DNA from: Flavobacteriaceae bacterium
GTDB taxonomy: Bacteria; Bacteroidota; Bacteroidia; Flavobacteriales; Flavobacteriaceae
Length of the DNA stretch: 40,333 nucleotides
Reading direction: 5' to 3'
Assembly (NCBI GenBank): GCA_029938265.1
Contig: JAOZVI010000007.1
Span: forward strand, 1 to 40,333
Shown: one piece after another, positions 19,093-28,575 of the stretch
Layout of the letters: every line of letters starts with the position of its first letter
Position numbering within the stretch: the first letter of the stretch is position 1
Made by a program: the position numbers and the translations under genes
The notes under the pieces: model-generated
Seen by the model: the letters and a program-made list of their open reading frames with translations, nothing else
Databases searched by the model: none
What the model was told of the DNA's origin: nothing

Positions 19093-21525
19093 ATGAAAAT
19101 ATCATACAATTGGTTACAACAATTTCTAAAAGTAGATCTTGATATCGAAATAGTTGGTGAAATTCTTACAGATCTGGGTTTAGAAGTTGAAGGGATAGAA
19201 ACGTTTGAAACTGTAAAAGGTAGTTTGAAAGGTATTGTTGTAGGTGAAGTTTTAACTTGTGAACAACATTCAAATGCTGACAGATTAAAAGTAACAACAG
19301 TTGATCTGGGAAATGGAGAACCTGTGCAAATCGTTTGTGGTGCTCCTAATGTCGCCGTTGGTCAAAAAGTTCCTGTAGCAACAATTGGCACAACCCTATT
19401 TTCTGAAAATGGTGAAAGTTTTAAAATAAAAAAAGGTAAAATCCGGGGTGAATATAGTCATGGTATGATCTGTGCCGAAGATGAATTGGGTTTAGGTAAA
19501 AGTCATGATGGCATTATGGTTTTAGATGAAGAAATAAAATCAGGTACTGCCGCTGCTGATATATTTGAAGTAGAATCTGATAAAGTTTTTGAGATTGGTT
19601 TAACTCCCAATCGCGCTGATGGAATGAGCCATTTAGGTGTTGCTCGAGATTTGCGAGCCGGATTATTACAATTAAAAAGTATTAAAAAAGAATTGTTAAC
19701 TCCATCGGTAAGTGATTTTCATGTTGATGAGCGCACTTTTAAAATTAATATTGAGGTTGAAGATAATAAACTAGTACCCAGATACGCAGGGATTACTATA
19801 ACTGATCTAACAATTGAAGAATCACCAAAATGGTTGCAGGACAGGTTACTTTCGATAGGTTTAAAGCCTATTAATAATGTGGTTGATATTACCAATTTTG
19901 TTTTACATGGTTTAGGGCAACCTCTGCACGCATTTGATGCCGGAAAAATTAGAGATAATAAAATTGTAGTTAAGAATTTACCCACCGGAACAAAATTTAC
20001 TACACTCGATGGTATTGAAAGAGAATTACATAAAGATGATATTATGATCTGTGATGGAGAAGATAATCCTTTATGTATTGGTGGGGTTTTTGGTGGAGAA
20101 ACTTCCGGTGTTACCAATAATACGACTAAAATATTTTTAGAAAGTGCTTATTTTAATCCGGTTTCGATTCGTAAAACAGCCAAACGACATAGTTTAAATA
20201 CCGATGCATCATTTAGATTTGAAAGAGGAATCAATCCTGATACTGTTGCTTATGCTCTGAAATATGCAGCAATTTTAATTAAAGATATTGCTAAAGGAAA
20301 GATTGTATCAGATGTAATTGATATTTATCCGGATAAAATTGAAGATTATCAAGTACACCTCTCATACGAAAGGGCGTATAAATTAATTGGTGAAGAGATA
20401 CCTACTGACACTATTAAAAATATATTGGCTTCATTGGATATTAAAATTAATAATCAAACTGAATCCGGCTTAGGATTGACCATTCCTTCTTATCGTGTTG
20501 ATGTTACCCGCGAAGCTGATATAGTAGAAGAGATCTTACGCGTTTATGGTTATAATAATGTTGATACTTCAGCAAAATTAAATACTTCGATTTCATTTTC
20601 TGACAAAGTGACTAATGAGAAGGTTGAAAATATTATTGCTAATATTTTAAATGCTCAAGGTTTTAATGAATCAATGGCAAATTCTTTAACCAAACCTGAG
20701 TACGTTTCATTATCAGAAAATTTAAAGGAAGATCATAGTGTTATTATGCTTAATGCTTTGAGCAGTGATCTGGAAGTAATGCGTCAATCTTTATTATTTG
20801 GCGGACTAGAATCTGTTGCCTATAATATCAACCGAAAAAATAATTCGATAAAATTATTTGAGTTTGGAAAAACCTATCACAAATTTGAAAGCGGATATTC
20901 CGAACCAAAACACCTATCGCTAATTGTAAGTGGAAAAAGAACTCAAGATACATGGAATATAGACGCTAAAGTTTCTGATTTCTTTTTTGTTAAGGGAATA
21001 GTTACATTATTACTGTCTAGATTAGGCTTTGATAAATTAAAAACTTCAGCAACTAAAAATGATATTTTTTCTGAAGCGATTTCTTTGGGTTTTGGGAAAA
21101 TTAAATTGGTTGAATTTGGTACTGTAAAACAAAATATTTTAAAAGAATTTGGTATCAAACAAGAAGTGATATATGCAGATTTTAATTGGGATATTATTAT
21201 GGAGAATATCGATAATAAAGATATGAATGTAAAAGCTTTATCAAAATACCCTGAAGTGAAGCGTGATTTGGCTTTGCTTTTGGATGATGAAGTAAAATTT
21301 TCTGATCTCTATAATGCTGCTTTTCAAAGCGAAAATAAATTATTGAAAAATGTAGATCTTTTTGATGTTTATACCGGTGATAAATTACCAAAAGGCAAAA
21401 AATCTTATGCTTTAAGTTTTGTTTTACAAGATGAAAATAAAACTTTAACCGATAAGCAAATAGATAAGATAATGAAGAAATTACAAGGTACTTTTGCCAA
21501 ACAGTTTAATGCAGAATTGCGATAA
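19093..21525 (+). CDS. pheT: Phenylalanine--tRNA ligase beta subunit
   Basis: 'MKISYNWLQQFLKVDLD', 'EQHSNADRLKVTTVDLGNGEPVQIVCGAPNV', 'ESAYFNPVSIRKTAKRHSLNTDASFRFERGINP', FDX-ACB-like C-terminus. Confidence 0.98.
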   Translation: MKISYNWLQQFLKVDLDIEIVGEILTDLGLEVEGIETFETVKGSLKGIVVGEVLTCEQHSNADRLKVTTVDLGNGEPVQIVCGAPNVAVGQKVPVATIGTTLFSENGESFKIKKGKIRGEYSHGMICAEDELGLGKSHDGIMVLDEEIKSGTAAADIFEVESDKVFEIGLTPNRADGMSHLGVARDLRAGLLQLKSIKKELLTPSVSDFHVDERTFKINIEVEDNKLVPRYAGITITDLTIEESPKWLQDRLLSIGLKPINNVVDITNFVLHGLGQPLHAFDAGKIRDNKIVVKNLPTGTKFTTLDGIERELHKDDIMICDGEDNPLCIGGVFGGETSGVTNNTTKIFLESAYFNPVSIRKTAKRHSLNTDASFRFERGINPDTVAYALKYAAILIKDIAKGKIVSDVIDIYPDKIEDYQVHLSYERAYKLIGEEIPTDTIKNILASLDIKINNQTESGLGLTIPSYRVDVTREADIVEEILRVYGYNNVDTSAKLNTSISFSDKVTNEKVENIIANILNAQGFNESMANSLTKPEYVSLSENLKEDHSVIMLNALSSDLEVMRQSLLFGGLESVAYNINRKNNSIKLFEFGKTYHKFESGYSEPKHLSLIVSGKRTQDTWNIDAKVSDFFFVKGIVTLLLSRLGFDKLKTSATKNDIFSEAISLGFGKIKLVEFGTVKQNILKEFGIKQEVIYADFNWDIIMENIDNKDMNVKALSKYPEVKRDLALLLDDEVKFSDLYNAAFQSENKLLKNVDLFDVYTGDKLPKGKKSYALSFVLQDENKTLTDKQIDKIMKKLQGTFAKQFNAELR

Positions 21526-21573
21526 ACAGGCTTAAGATTTTGAATATCCCCTATCTTTGTAAAAACCTATATT

Positions 21574-22584
21574 ATGTACAAATCTGTAATCCGAAAAACA
21601 CTTTTTAAATTTGATCCTGAAGATGTACATCATTTTACTTTTTCAATATTAAAAACATTTTTTAAATTTCCTTTTTCCGGTAATATTTCAAAGCAGATCT
21701 TTCAGGTAAATGATAAAAAATTGGAACGTGAATTATTCGGTTTAACCTTTAAAAATCCCATTGGTTTGGCGGCAGGATTTGATAAGAATGCCGAACTTTT
21801 TGATGAATTTAATAATTTTGGATTTGGATTTGTAGAAATAGGAACAGTTACTCCTAAACCGCAATCCGGAAACCCTAAAAAGCGAATATTTCGTTTAATT
21901 GATGATGAAGCGATTATCAATAGGATGGGTTTTAATAATGATGGCGTAAAAGTTGTTGCTGAAAGACTTCGCAAGAGAAAAACTGATATTATAATTGGTG
22001 GCAATATCGGTAAAAATAAAGTCACTCCAAATAAAAATGCTGTTGATGATTATCTCATTTGTTTTAATGAGTTATTTGATGTGGTAGATTATTTTGTGGT
22101 AAATGTAAGTTCTCCAAATACACCCAATTTAAGGGAGTTACAAGATAAAAAACCGCTAACAAATTTATTAAATACGCTTCAAACCGAGAATAAAACAAAA
22201 GCAAAACAAAAACCAATTCTTTTAAAAATTGCACCCGATCTAACAAATGAGCAATTATTGGATATCATAGATATTGTAAAAACAACTAAAATTGCAGGTG
22301 TAGTAGCTACTAATACAACAATTTTAAGAGAAGATCTTAAATCTGAAAAACAAAATGAGACCGGTGGATTAAGTGGAAAACCTTTAACAAAAAGATCTAC
22401 TGAAGTAATCCGTTTTCTTTCTGAAAAATCAAATAAAGCTTTTCCGATCATTGGAGTAGGAGGTATCCATTCTGCCCAAGATGCTAAAGAAAAATTAGAT
22501 GCAGGAGCTGATCTGATACAATTATATACCGGTTTTATTTATGAAGGTCCCGGATTGGTGAAGAGAATTAACAAAGCATTATAA
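21574..22584 (+). CDS. pyrD: Dihydroorotate dehydrogenase (quinone), class 2
   Basis: '[22 protein letters not shown]', '[19 protein letters not shown]', 'VVATNTTI', '[35 protein letters not shown]'. Confidence 0.97.
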   Translation: MYKSVIRKTLFKFDPEDVHHFTFSILKTFFKFPFSGNISKQIFQVNDKKLERELFGLTFKNPIGLAAGFDKNAELFDEFNNFGFGFVEIGTVTPKPQSGNPKKRIFRLIDDEAIINRMGFNNDGVKVVAERLRKRKTDIIIGGNIGKNKVTPNKNAVDDYLICFNELFDVVDYFVVNVSSPNTPNLRELQDKKPLTNLLNTLQTENKTKAKQKPILLKIAPDLTNEQLLDIIDIVKTTKIAGVVATNTTILREDLKSEKQNETGGLSGKPLTKRSTEVIRFLSEKSNKAFPIIGVGGIHSAQDAKEKLDAGADLIQLYTGFIYEGPGLVKRINKAL

Positions 22585-22644
22585 TTTTTTAGTTATCTTT
22601 ATTCATTAAGGTTTTTTTAATTAATTTAAAATTTAAAAAATTAT

Positions 22645-24264
22645 ATGAAATTCTCCCTCTATTTCATGTTATTTATTATTTGCTTTAATTCTTGTGCTAA
22701 TAAAAAGCAATCGTTGGACCAATCAATTTCTATTGGAAACTTGGTAAATGAGTATGCGTTTACCTCTAAAGCATACGATACAACAATTCTTCCTAAAAAC
22801 TTAAAAGCCTTAGATACTTTTTATACTGCAACTACTGTTCAATCAATATGGTTTGATGATTTACTTTTATTGAATAAAATCGGAGAAAATTTTATAAATA
22901 TACTTCACAATGCAAATCAATACGGATTAGATCCAAAGCAATATTCGGTTGATAAGATCCAAAGAATTTATCATATAATTAAAGAATCAAAGACAATTAA
23001 AAACAGAAAAGAGTTAGCATCCTTATTGGGAGAATTGTTAACTAAAAACTATTTTATTTTAGGAAAACATCTTAATTATGGTCTTATTGAAAACGTAGAT
23101 ATATTAACAACTTTATCTAGAAAAGAATTTGTGATTAATATGCCTGATTATTTGTTGATGGCCTATAAAAAAGATAGTGTCATTGATTATTTATTAGCCC
23201 TGCAACCAAGTCAGGATGGTTATAAAAAACTTCAAAAAGGAATGGTAAAATTTTTACAAAGTTCTACGCTATCAAAAGAAAGGGCTAAAGTTAATACTTA
23301 TAAAGTAGATTCGCTAAAAGCAATAGCTCAATCAAAAAAAGCTTTGGTTATACACAGTTATATTCCTAAAAATTCAACCGATACTATTTTTATAAGAGGA
23401 TTGCGAAAATTTCAATACGAACACGGTTTAAAACCCGATGGTATTATTGGTACTAATACGGCTTATGCTCTTTCTAAAAGTCCTTATGAATATTACCAAA
23501 GTGCTGCAGCAAGTCTTGAAAGATGGCGTTGGAAACCATCATGGGGAAAAGATTATATTTATGTAAATATACCAGCATATCGCTTATGGATTAGCTTAGG
23601 TGATACTTTAAAAATTGAGCATAAGGTTGTTGTAGGAAAATTAAGAAATAAAACGCCCGAAGTTTATAGTAAATTGAGTTATATCGCGGCGTATCCATAT
23701 TGGCATGTACCTACAAGTATTTCGGTTAATGAGGTGCTGGTTAAGCAAAAAAAAGACTCAAATTATATGACAAGAAATAATTATGAGGTTTTCACTAAAA
23801 AGTTGGAACCGGTATCGATTAAGCAGATTAATTGGGATGCTGTTAATAGATCTAATTTTAATTTTTATTTCCGTCAAAGGGGAGGAAGTTCAAATGCTTT
23901 GGGCTTAGTGAAATTTATTTTTTATAATAAATATTCAATTTATTTACATGATACCCCTACAAAATATCATTTTAATCGAGAAATAAGAGCTTATAGCCAT
24001 GGTTGTATTAGAGTTCAGGATGCCATGCAATTGGCTGACAATGTTCTGAGGTATGATGAGAATTTATTTTCAATTGACAGTGTTTATTCTTATGTTGAGA
24101 AGTGCAATGAGAAAAAAATGATGTTAACTAAAAAATTGCCTGTATATATACAATATATTGTTTGCGATACTGATAAAGATAATACGATTATTTTTTATAG
24201 GGATGTTTATAAAAAAGATGATGATGTGATAAGATTATTATTTGATAATCAATTAGTTAAATAG
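22645..24264 (+). CDS. L,D-transpeptidase (YcbB/LdtD-like) with peptidoglycan-binding-like domain; lipoprotein-like N-terminus
   Basis: 'MKFSLYFMLFIICFNSCANKK'; PG-binding-like 'FIRGLRKFQYEHGLKPDGIIGTNTAYAL'; 'IYLHDTPTKYHFNREIRAYSHGCIRVQDAMQLA' catalytic motif. Confidence 0.93.
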   Translation: MKFSLYFMLFIICFNSCANKKQSLDQSISIGNLVNEYAFTSKAYDTTILPKNLKALDTFYTATTVQSIWFDDLLLLNKIGENFINILHNANQYGLDPKQYSVDKIQRIYHIIKESKTIKNRKELASLLGELLTKNYFILGKHLNYGLIENVDILTTLSRKEFVINMPDYLLMAYKKDSVIDYLLALQPSQDGYKKLQKGMVKFLQSSTLSKERAKVNTYKVDSLKAIAQSKKALVIHSYIPKNSTDTIFIRGLRKFQYEHGLKPDGIIGTNTAYALSKSPYEYYQSAAASLERWRWKPSWGKDYIYVNIPAYRLWISLGDTLKIEHKVVVGKLRNKTPEVYSKLSYIAAYPYWHVPTSISVNEVLVKQKKDSNYMTRNNYEVFTKKLEPVSIKQINWDAVNRSNFNFYFRQRGGSSNALGLVKFIFYNKYSIYLHDTPTKYHFNREIRAYSHGCIRVQDAMQLADNVLRYDENLFSIDSVYSYVEKCNEKKMMLTKKLPVYIQYIVCDTDKDNTIIFYRDVYKKDDDVIRLLFDNQLVK

Positions 24265-24272
24265 ATGTTATT

Positions 24273-25001
24273 CTAGCTTTCAAAAAGTTGTTCGATTTTA
24301 CTTTTAGCTAAATTTGATTTTTCAAAATAGGTTTTATTAGGATAATATATATATAAGATACTTCCTTCTTTAATTTTTTTAATTATTTCTGAAAATCCTT
24401 TTTCAGGAAGGGCGGGGCAACCTAAACTACGACCTAATCTTCCATTTTTAAAAATGAAGTTATCGCTTACATAATCGGCAGAATGTATAACGATAGCTCT
24501 GTCTCTGGCATTGCTATTTGAAAATTCCAATCCGTCTAAACGCAATGATAAACCATGTTTACCACTATAAGTTTCTGCAGTTTTATAAAAACCTATACTG
24601 CTTTGATAGGAGCCGATCTTATTAGAAAATATTTTTGCAAACTCATTACCAGAATTTCTTCCATGAGCCACTTTGTTTTTAAGGATCAATTTTTTTGATT
24701 CCATGTCAATGAGAAAAAAACGATCTTCATTAGCTGATAAACTCATATCTATAATAGATAGGTATTTTGAATTATTAACTATTTTATCTTTATGTAATTT
24801 TAAAAAACCTTTTAAAGCAGTTTTAAAAGCATTAAAATTTAAATCAGAATCATTTATTTGGTTATATAATACAACAGAATAATCGTCAAAAACTAATGAA
24901 GGAGGGTCAATTGGTAAATCAGGAGATTTATCAATATTATTGAAACTTGAAATTCCAAATGTGACTATTCCAAAAAATAAAAAAATAACTACCCTATTCA
25001 T
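24273..25001 (-). CDS. Murein L,D-transpeptidase catalytic-domain family (YkuD_2-like) protein
   Basis: Signal peptide; 'FFLIDMESKKLILKNKVAHGRNSGNEFAKIFSNKIGSYQSSIGFYKTAETYSGKHGLSLRLDGLE'; 'RAIVIHSADYVSDNF...RLGRSLGCPALPEKG'. Confidence 0.9.
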   Translation of the reverse strand: MNRVVIFLFFGIVTFGISSFNNIDKSPDLPIDPPSLVFDDYSVVLYNQINDSDLNFNAFKTALKGFLKLHKDKIVNNSKYLSIIDMSLSANEDRFFLIDMESKKLILKNKVAHGRNSGNEFAKIFSNKIGSYQSSIGFYKTAETYSGKHGLSLRLDGLEFSNSNARDRAIVIHSADYVSDNFIFKNGRLGRSLGCPALPEKGFSEIIKKIKEGSILYIYYPNKTYFEKSNLAKSKIEQLFES

Positions 25002-25139
25002 AATTCTTTTAAAATAAAAATATCAGTTACAATGTACTGTAAATTAGATTATAATAATTTATACGAGGGGCAATTTAAAAATATTAACTGCAAATTTACT
25101 AATTTATTGCAAATAACAAATTTTTTAATAAAAAATTAA

Positions 25140-25641
25140 CTAATCAAAGGCCTTTGGATATTGAACTATTCCAGAAATATTTTCCAAACCATTTTTTATT
25201 AATTCGATTGCCATAAATGCTTCATCTGGCACCTCAAATGGACATTTTATTTGCCAATTTGAAGCTTTTTGAAATCCAAATTTTGGGTAATAATTTTTAT
25301 GTCCTAATACAATTACTGATTTGAATTTTAAATCTTTTGCCTTTTTCAAACCTGCTCTTACCAAAGCAGAACCTATTTGATGATTTTGAAATTCAGGCAG
25401 TACAGCCATTGGGGCAAGAGCCAGACTGTCATAAATTTCATTACCAATGATTTGAATTTTTGTAAGAAGAATATGTCCTACAATTTCATTATCAATTTGA
25501 GCTACCAAAGATAATTGTGGGATAAATGAATTACTATTTCTTAATTAACTTACTCTCATCGGTCTGTTTAAAAGCCAAATTATTAATTAAACTAATTCTT
25601 TTGTAGTCGGCAGGAATTTCTTCTCTTAATATAATTTGCAT
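25140..25641 (-). pseudogene. GNAT-family N-acetyltransferase, frameshifted
   Basis: Frame A from ATG at 25641 to TAG at 25534: MQIILREEIPADYKRISLINNLAFKQTDESKLIKK*. Frame B continues: LRNSNSFIPQLSLVAQIDNEIVGHILLTKI...FD. Joined, they give a normal GNAT N-terminus. The track lists only the 3' part (25140..25508). Confidence 0.75.
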
Positions 25642-25679
25642 TTAAAAATGTAAATTAAAAATTATTCATCAGGAGCCAT

Positions 25680-26234
25680 TTATTTATAATCATGAATTAC
25701 TTTTACTTCTTCCATACCTACTTTTATAGCTTTTTCATTTAAAGGAATCATATGGTGGTGGCGAGGAGGTAAAGATTTTTCCAGACCTTTATGCACATTT
25801 TCCATTAAAACTATGGGGTGAATTTTTAAAAATGCACCCATGATAACCATATTAAAAGTTTTTTTATTATTTAATTCTGAAGCTTCTTTTGCGCCTTCAA
25901 TTGTAGCAATTTTTATGTCTTTTCGTTTGGGATGATGTGAAATTCCATTAGGATCATAAAGCAATAAGCCACCTGGTTTTACCATACTTTCAAACTTATC
26001 CATTGATTGTTGGTTTAATATAATTGCAGTATCAAATTCATTTAAAACAGGCGAATTTATACGATCATCACTTAAAATTACAGTAACGTTTGCCGTACCA
26101 CCTCTCATTTCAGGTCCATAAGAAGGCATCCAGCTAACCTCCTGATCTTGCATAATACCCGAATATGCTAAAATTTTCCCCAATGATAATACGCCTTGTC
26201 CACCAAATCCTGCAATGATAATTTCTTCAGTCAT
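25680..26234 (-). CDS. 2-oxoacid:acceptor oxidoreductase, gamma subunit
   Basis: 'EEIIIAGFGGQGVLSLGKILAYSGIMQDQEVSWMPSYGPEMRGGTANVTVILSD'. Confidence 0.93.
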   Translation of the reverse strand: MTEEIIIAGFGGQGVLSLGKILAYSGIMQDQEVSWMPSYGPEMRGGTANVTVILSDDRINSPVLNEFDTAIILNQQSMDKFESMVKPGGLLLYDPNGISHHPKRKDIKIATIEGAKEASELNNKKTFNMVIMGAFLKIHPIVLMENVHKGLEKSLPPRHHHMIPLNEKAIKVGMEEVKVIHDYK

Positions 26235-26282
26235 TTTATTTAATTTATTATTTAGTCAATACTCAATACTTTGATCTCACAA

Positions 26283-27059
26283 CTATTTTTTTATATCTCC
26301 AAGGGGAAAATAAGCCAGCATATTTTCATCTAACCATTTATTTGACTCAACAGGTGTCATTTTCCAACCTGAATTACAGTTAGATACAATTTCAATAATT
26401 GAAGTTCCTTTCTTATCTTTTTGATTTTGAAAAGCTTTAATTATTGCTTTTTTTGTTTTAGTTACTAATTTGGCAGTATGCACAGCTTGTCTTGTGGCAT
26501 AAGCGACACCCGGCAATGTAGCCACCATTTCTGTAATTTTTAAAGGATATCCCATAGTTTCTACCACACGACCATAAGGAGAAGTAGACGATTTCATTCC
26601 TGGTAAAGTTGTGGGAGCCATTTGTCCACCTGTCATTCCGTAAATACCATTATTTACAAAAATAATTACAATATTTTCTCCTCGGTTACAAGCGTGTATC
26701 GTTTCGGCGGTACCAATTGCCGCTAAATCACCATCACCTTGATATGTAAAAACATATTTTTCTGGAAATACTCTTTTAATACCTGTTGCTACAGCTGGTG
26801 CTCTACCATGAGCTGCCTGTTGCATATCAATATTCATAAATTCGTATGCCAAAACTGAACAGCCAACTGGTGCAACACCAATGGTGTCTTGTTCGATACC
26901 CATTTCATCAACTACTTCCATTACTAGTCTATGAGCAACCCCATGACCACAGCCCGGGCAATAACTCAGTGTGCAATCATTCATGAGCTTGGTCTTTTCA
27001 AAAACAATTTTACCTTTTTTAATTATTTCTTCTGGTGTTATAACTGCTGTTGTCATCAT
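26283..27059 (-). CDS. 2-oxoacid:ferredoxin oxidoreductase, TPP-binding beta subunit
   Basis: 'SYCPGCGHGVAHRLVMEV', 'HGRAPAVATGIKR', 'FTYQGDGDLAAIGTAETIHACNRGENIVIIFVNNGIYGMTGGQMAPTT'. Confidence 0.95.
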   Translation of the reverse strand: MMTTAVITPEEIIKKGKIVFEKTKLMNDCTLSYCPGCGHGVAHRLVMEVVDEMGIEQDTIGVAPVGCSVLAYEFMNIDMQQAAHGRAPAVATGIKRVFPEKYVFTYQGDGDLAAIGTAETIHACNRGENIVIIFVNNGIYGMTGGQMAPTTLPGMKSSTSPYGRVVETMGYPLKITEMVATLPGVAYATRQAVHTAKLVTKTKKAIIKAFQNQKDKKGTSIIEIVSNCNSGWKMTPVESNKWLDENMLAYFPLGDIKK

Positions 27060-28147
27060 TTTAAAATTTTGTTAATTTCTTTTTCTACTGCATCTAATAC
27101 TTCACTTGGGGAAGGGATCATTCCACCCATTCTGCCAAAATGAGCTACAGGTGCTTTGCCTTCAACGGCTAACAGAACATCTTCTATCATCTGTCCGGCA
27201 CTCATTTCAACCGATAAAAATCCTTTGGTATGATCGGCAAGTTCTGAGATTATTTTTTTTGGGAAAGGCCACAAGGTGATAGGTCTTAATAAACCTAATT
27301 TTAAACCTTTTTCACGTCCTAATTGTACTACTTTTTGACTTATACGGGCACTTGTGCCATAAGCTACTAAAATATAATCAGCATCTTCACATTGAATTTG
27401 TTCATATCTCACTTCATTCTTTTCAGCAGTTTTAAATTTATTCTGCAAATGCTGGTTGTGAATCTCTTGTAATTCCGATTTAAGATTTAATGATGTAATG
27501 ATATTACGCTCTCTGGATTCTGGTTTTCCTGTAGTGGCCCAGCTACCATAACGTTTGATGATCTCTTCATTTGAGAGGCGTTCTTTTTGTTTGGGTAATG
27601 TTACTTTTTCCATCATTTGACCTATAGCTCCATCAGATAAGATCATAACCGGATTTCGATATTTAAAAGCTAGATCAAAACCCAAATTGACAAAATCAGC
27701 CATTTCCTGTACAGTTGAAGGAGCTAAAACTATTAAATTATAATCACCATGACCGCCTCCTTTTACAGCTTGAAAATAGTCTGATTGTCCTGGTTGAATA
27801 GTACCTAATCCTGGTCCGCCACGCATAACATTTGCAATTAAGCAAGGCAACTCGGCTCCTGCCATATATGAAATTCCTTCTAATTTAAGGCTGATTCCAG
27901 GGCTGGATGATGAAGTCATTGCTTTTTTTCCACAAGCTGCAGCTCCATATACCATGTTGATTGCGGCTAATTCACTTTCGGCTTGTAGAACAACCATTCC
28001 TGTTCTTTTAAATGGCTCTTCATGCATCAAATATTCAATAACTTCAGATTGTGGTGTTATTGGGTAACCAAAATAGGCATCAACACCAGATCTTATAGCT
28101 GCTTCTGCCATTGCTTCATTACCTTTCATTAATTTTACTTCTTCCAT
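27056..28147 (-). CDS. vorB: 2-oxoacid:ferredoxin oxidoreductase alpha subunit (3-methyl-2-oxobutanoate/VorB-like)
   Basis: 'LMKGNEAMAEAAIRSGVDAYFGYPITPQSEVIEYL', 'VLQAESELAAINMVYGAAACGKKAMTSSSSPGISLKLEGISYMAGAELPCLIANVMRGGPGLGTIQPGQSDYFQAVKGGGHGDY'. 4-bp ATGA overlap with the beta gene. Confidence 0.9.
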   Translation of the reverse strand: MEEVKLMKGNEAMAEAAIRSGVDAYFGYPITPQSEVIEYLMHEEPFKRTGMVVLQAESELAAINMVYGAAACGKKAMTSSSSPGISLKLEGISYMAGAELPCLIANVMRGGPGLGTIQPGQSDYFQAVKGGGHGDYNLIVLAPSTVQEMADFVNLGFDLAFKYRNPVMILSDGAIGQMMEKVTLPKQKERLSNEEIIKRYGSWATTGKPESRERNIITSLNLKSELQEIHNQHLQNKFKTAEKNEVRYEQIQCEDADYILVAYGTSARISQKVVQLGREKGLKLGLLRPITLWPFPKKIISELADHTKGFLSVEMSAGQMIEDVLLAVEGKAPVAHFGRMGGMIPSPSEVLDAVEKEINKILK

Positions 28148-28177
28148 ATGAATAAGACTTTTTTTAAAGAATGTTTA

Positions 28178-28411
28178 TTATACCTTTTCAGGCTTGTATT
28201 GATATACAGTAATACACATATCAGGACAAACCAAAGCACAAATTTTACAACCGGTACAGGCATCGTGGTTGAAAGGAATGGCTGGATTATAACCTTTTGT
28301 ATTTACCTGTGTATCGAGTTTTAATACATCAAAAGGACAGGCAACAACACATAAATCACAACCTTTACAAGCTTCAATATCTATTACAACGGCACCTCTT
28401 ACTTTTGGCAT
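28178..28411 (-). CDS. 4Fe-4S ferredoxin-type subunit of 2-oxoacid oxidoreductase
   Basis: Two CxxCxxCxxxC clusters: 'CKGCDLCVVACPFDV' and 'CTGCKICALVCPD'. Confidence 0.95.
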   Translation of the reverse strand: MPKVRGAVVIDIEACKGCDLCVVACPFDVLKLDTQVNTKGYNPAIPFNHDACTGCKICALVCPDMCITVYQYKPEKV

Positions 28412-28575
28412 AGAATGGTATTTTAGATTAATATATGGGTTTTACGCTCAGCGAAATTAAAAATTATATTTTTATTAAAAAATGATTAAAATCATTATTT
28501 TTATATAATATTGAAAATAATATATGGTTTTTAGGTTTAATAATTATTAAATTCTCAAAAAAATAATAAATATAA

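Noticed and set aside
19719-20117. 132-aa minus-strand ORF inside pheT
   Set aside because: Fully antisense to a strongly supported pheT; low-complexity composition with no recognisable domain.
21702-22025. 107-aa minus-strand ORF inside pyrD
   Set aside because: Antisense shadow of pyrD; no family resemblance.
28412-28575. tRNA or small RNA in the AT-rich spacer between the fused E1 gene and the VOR operon
   Set aside because: No cloverleaf arms or GC-rich helix visible; only short AT palindromes.
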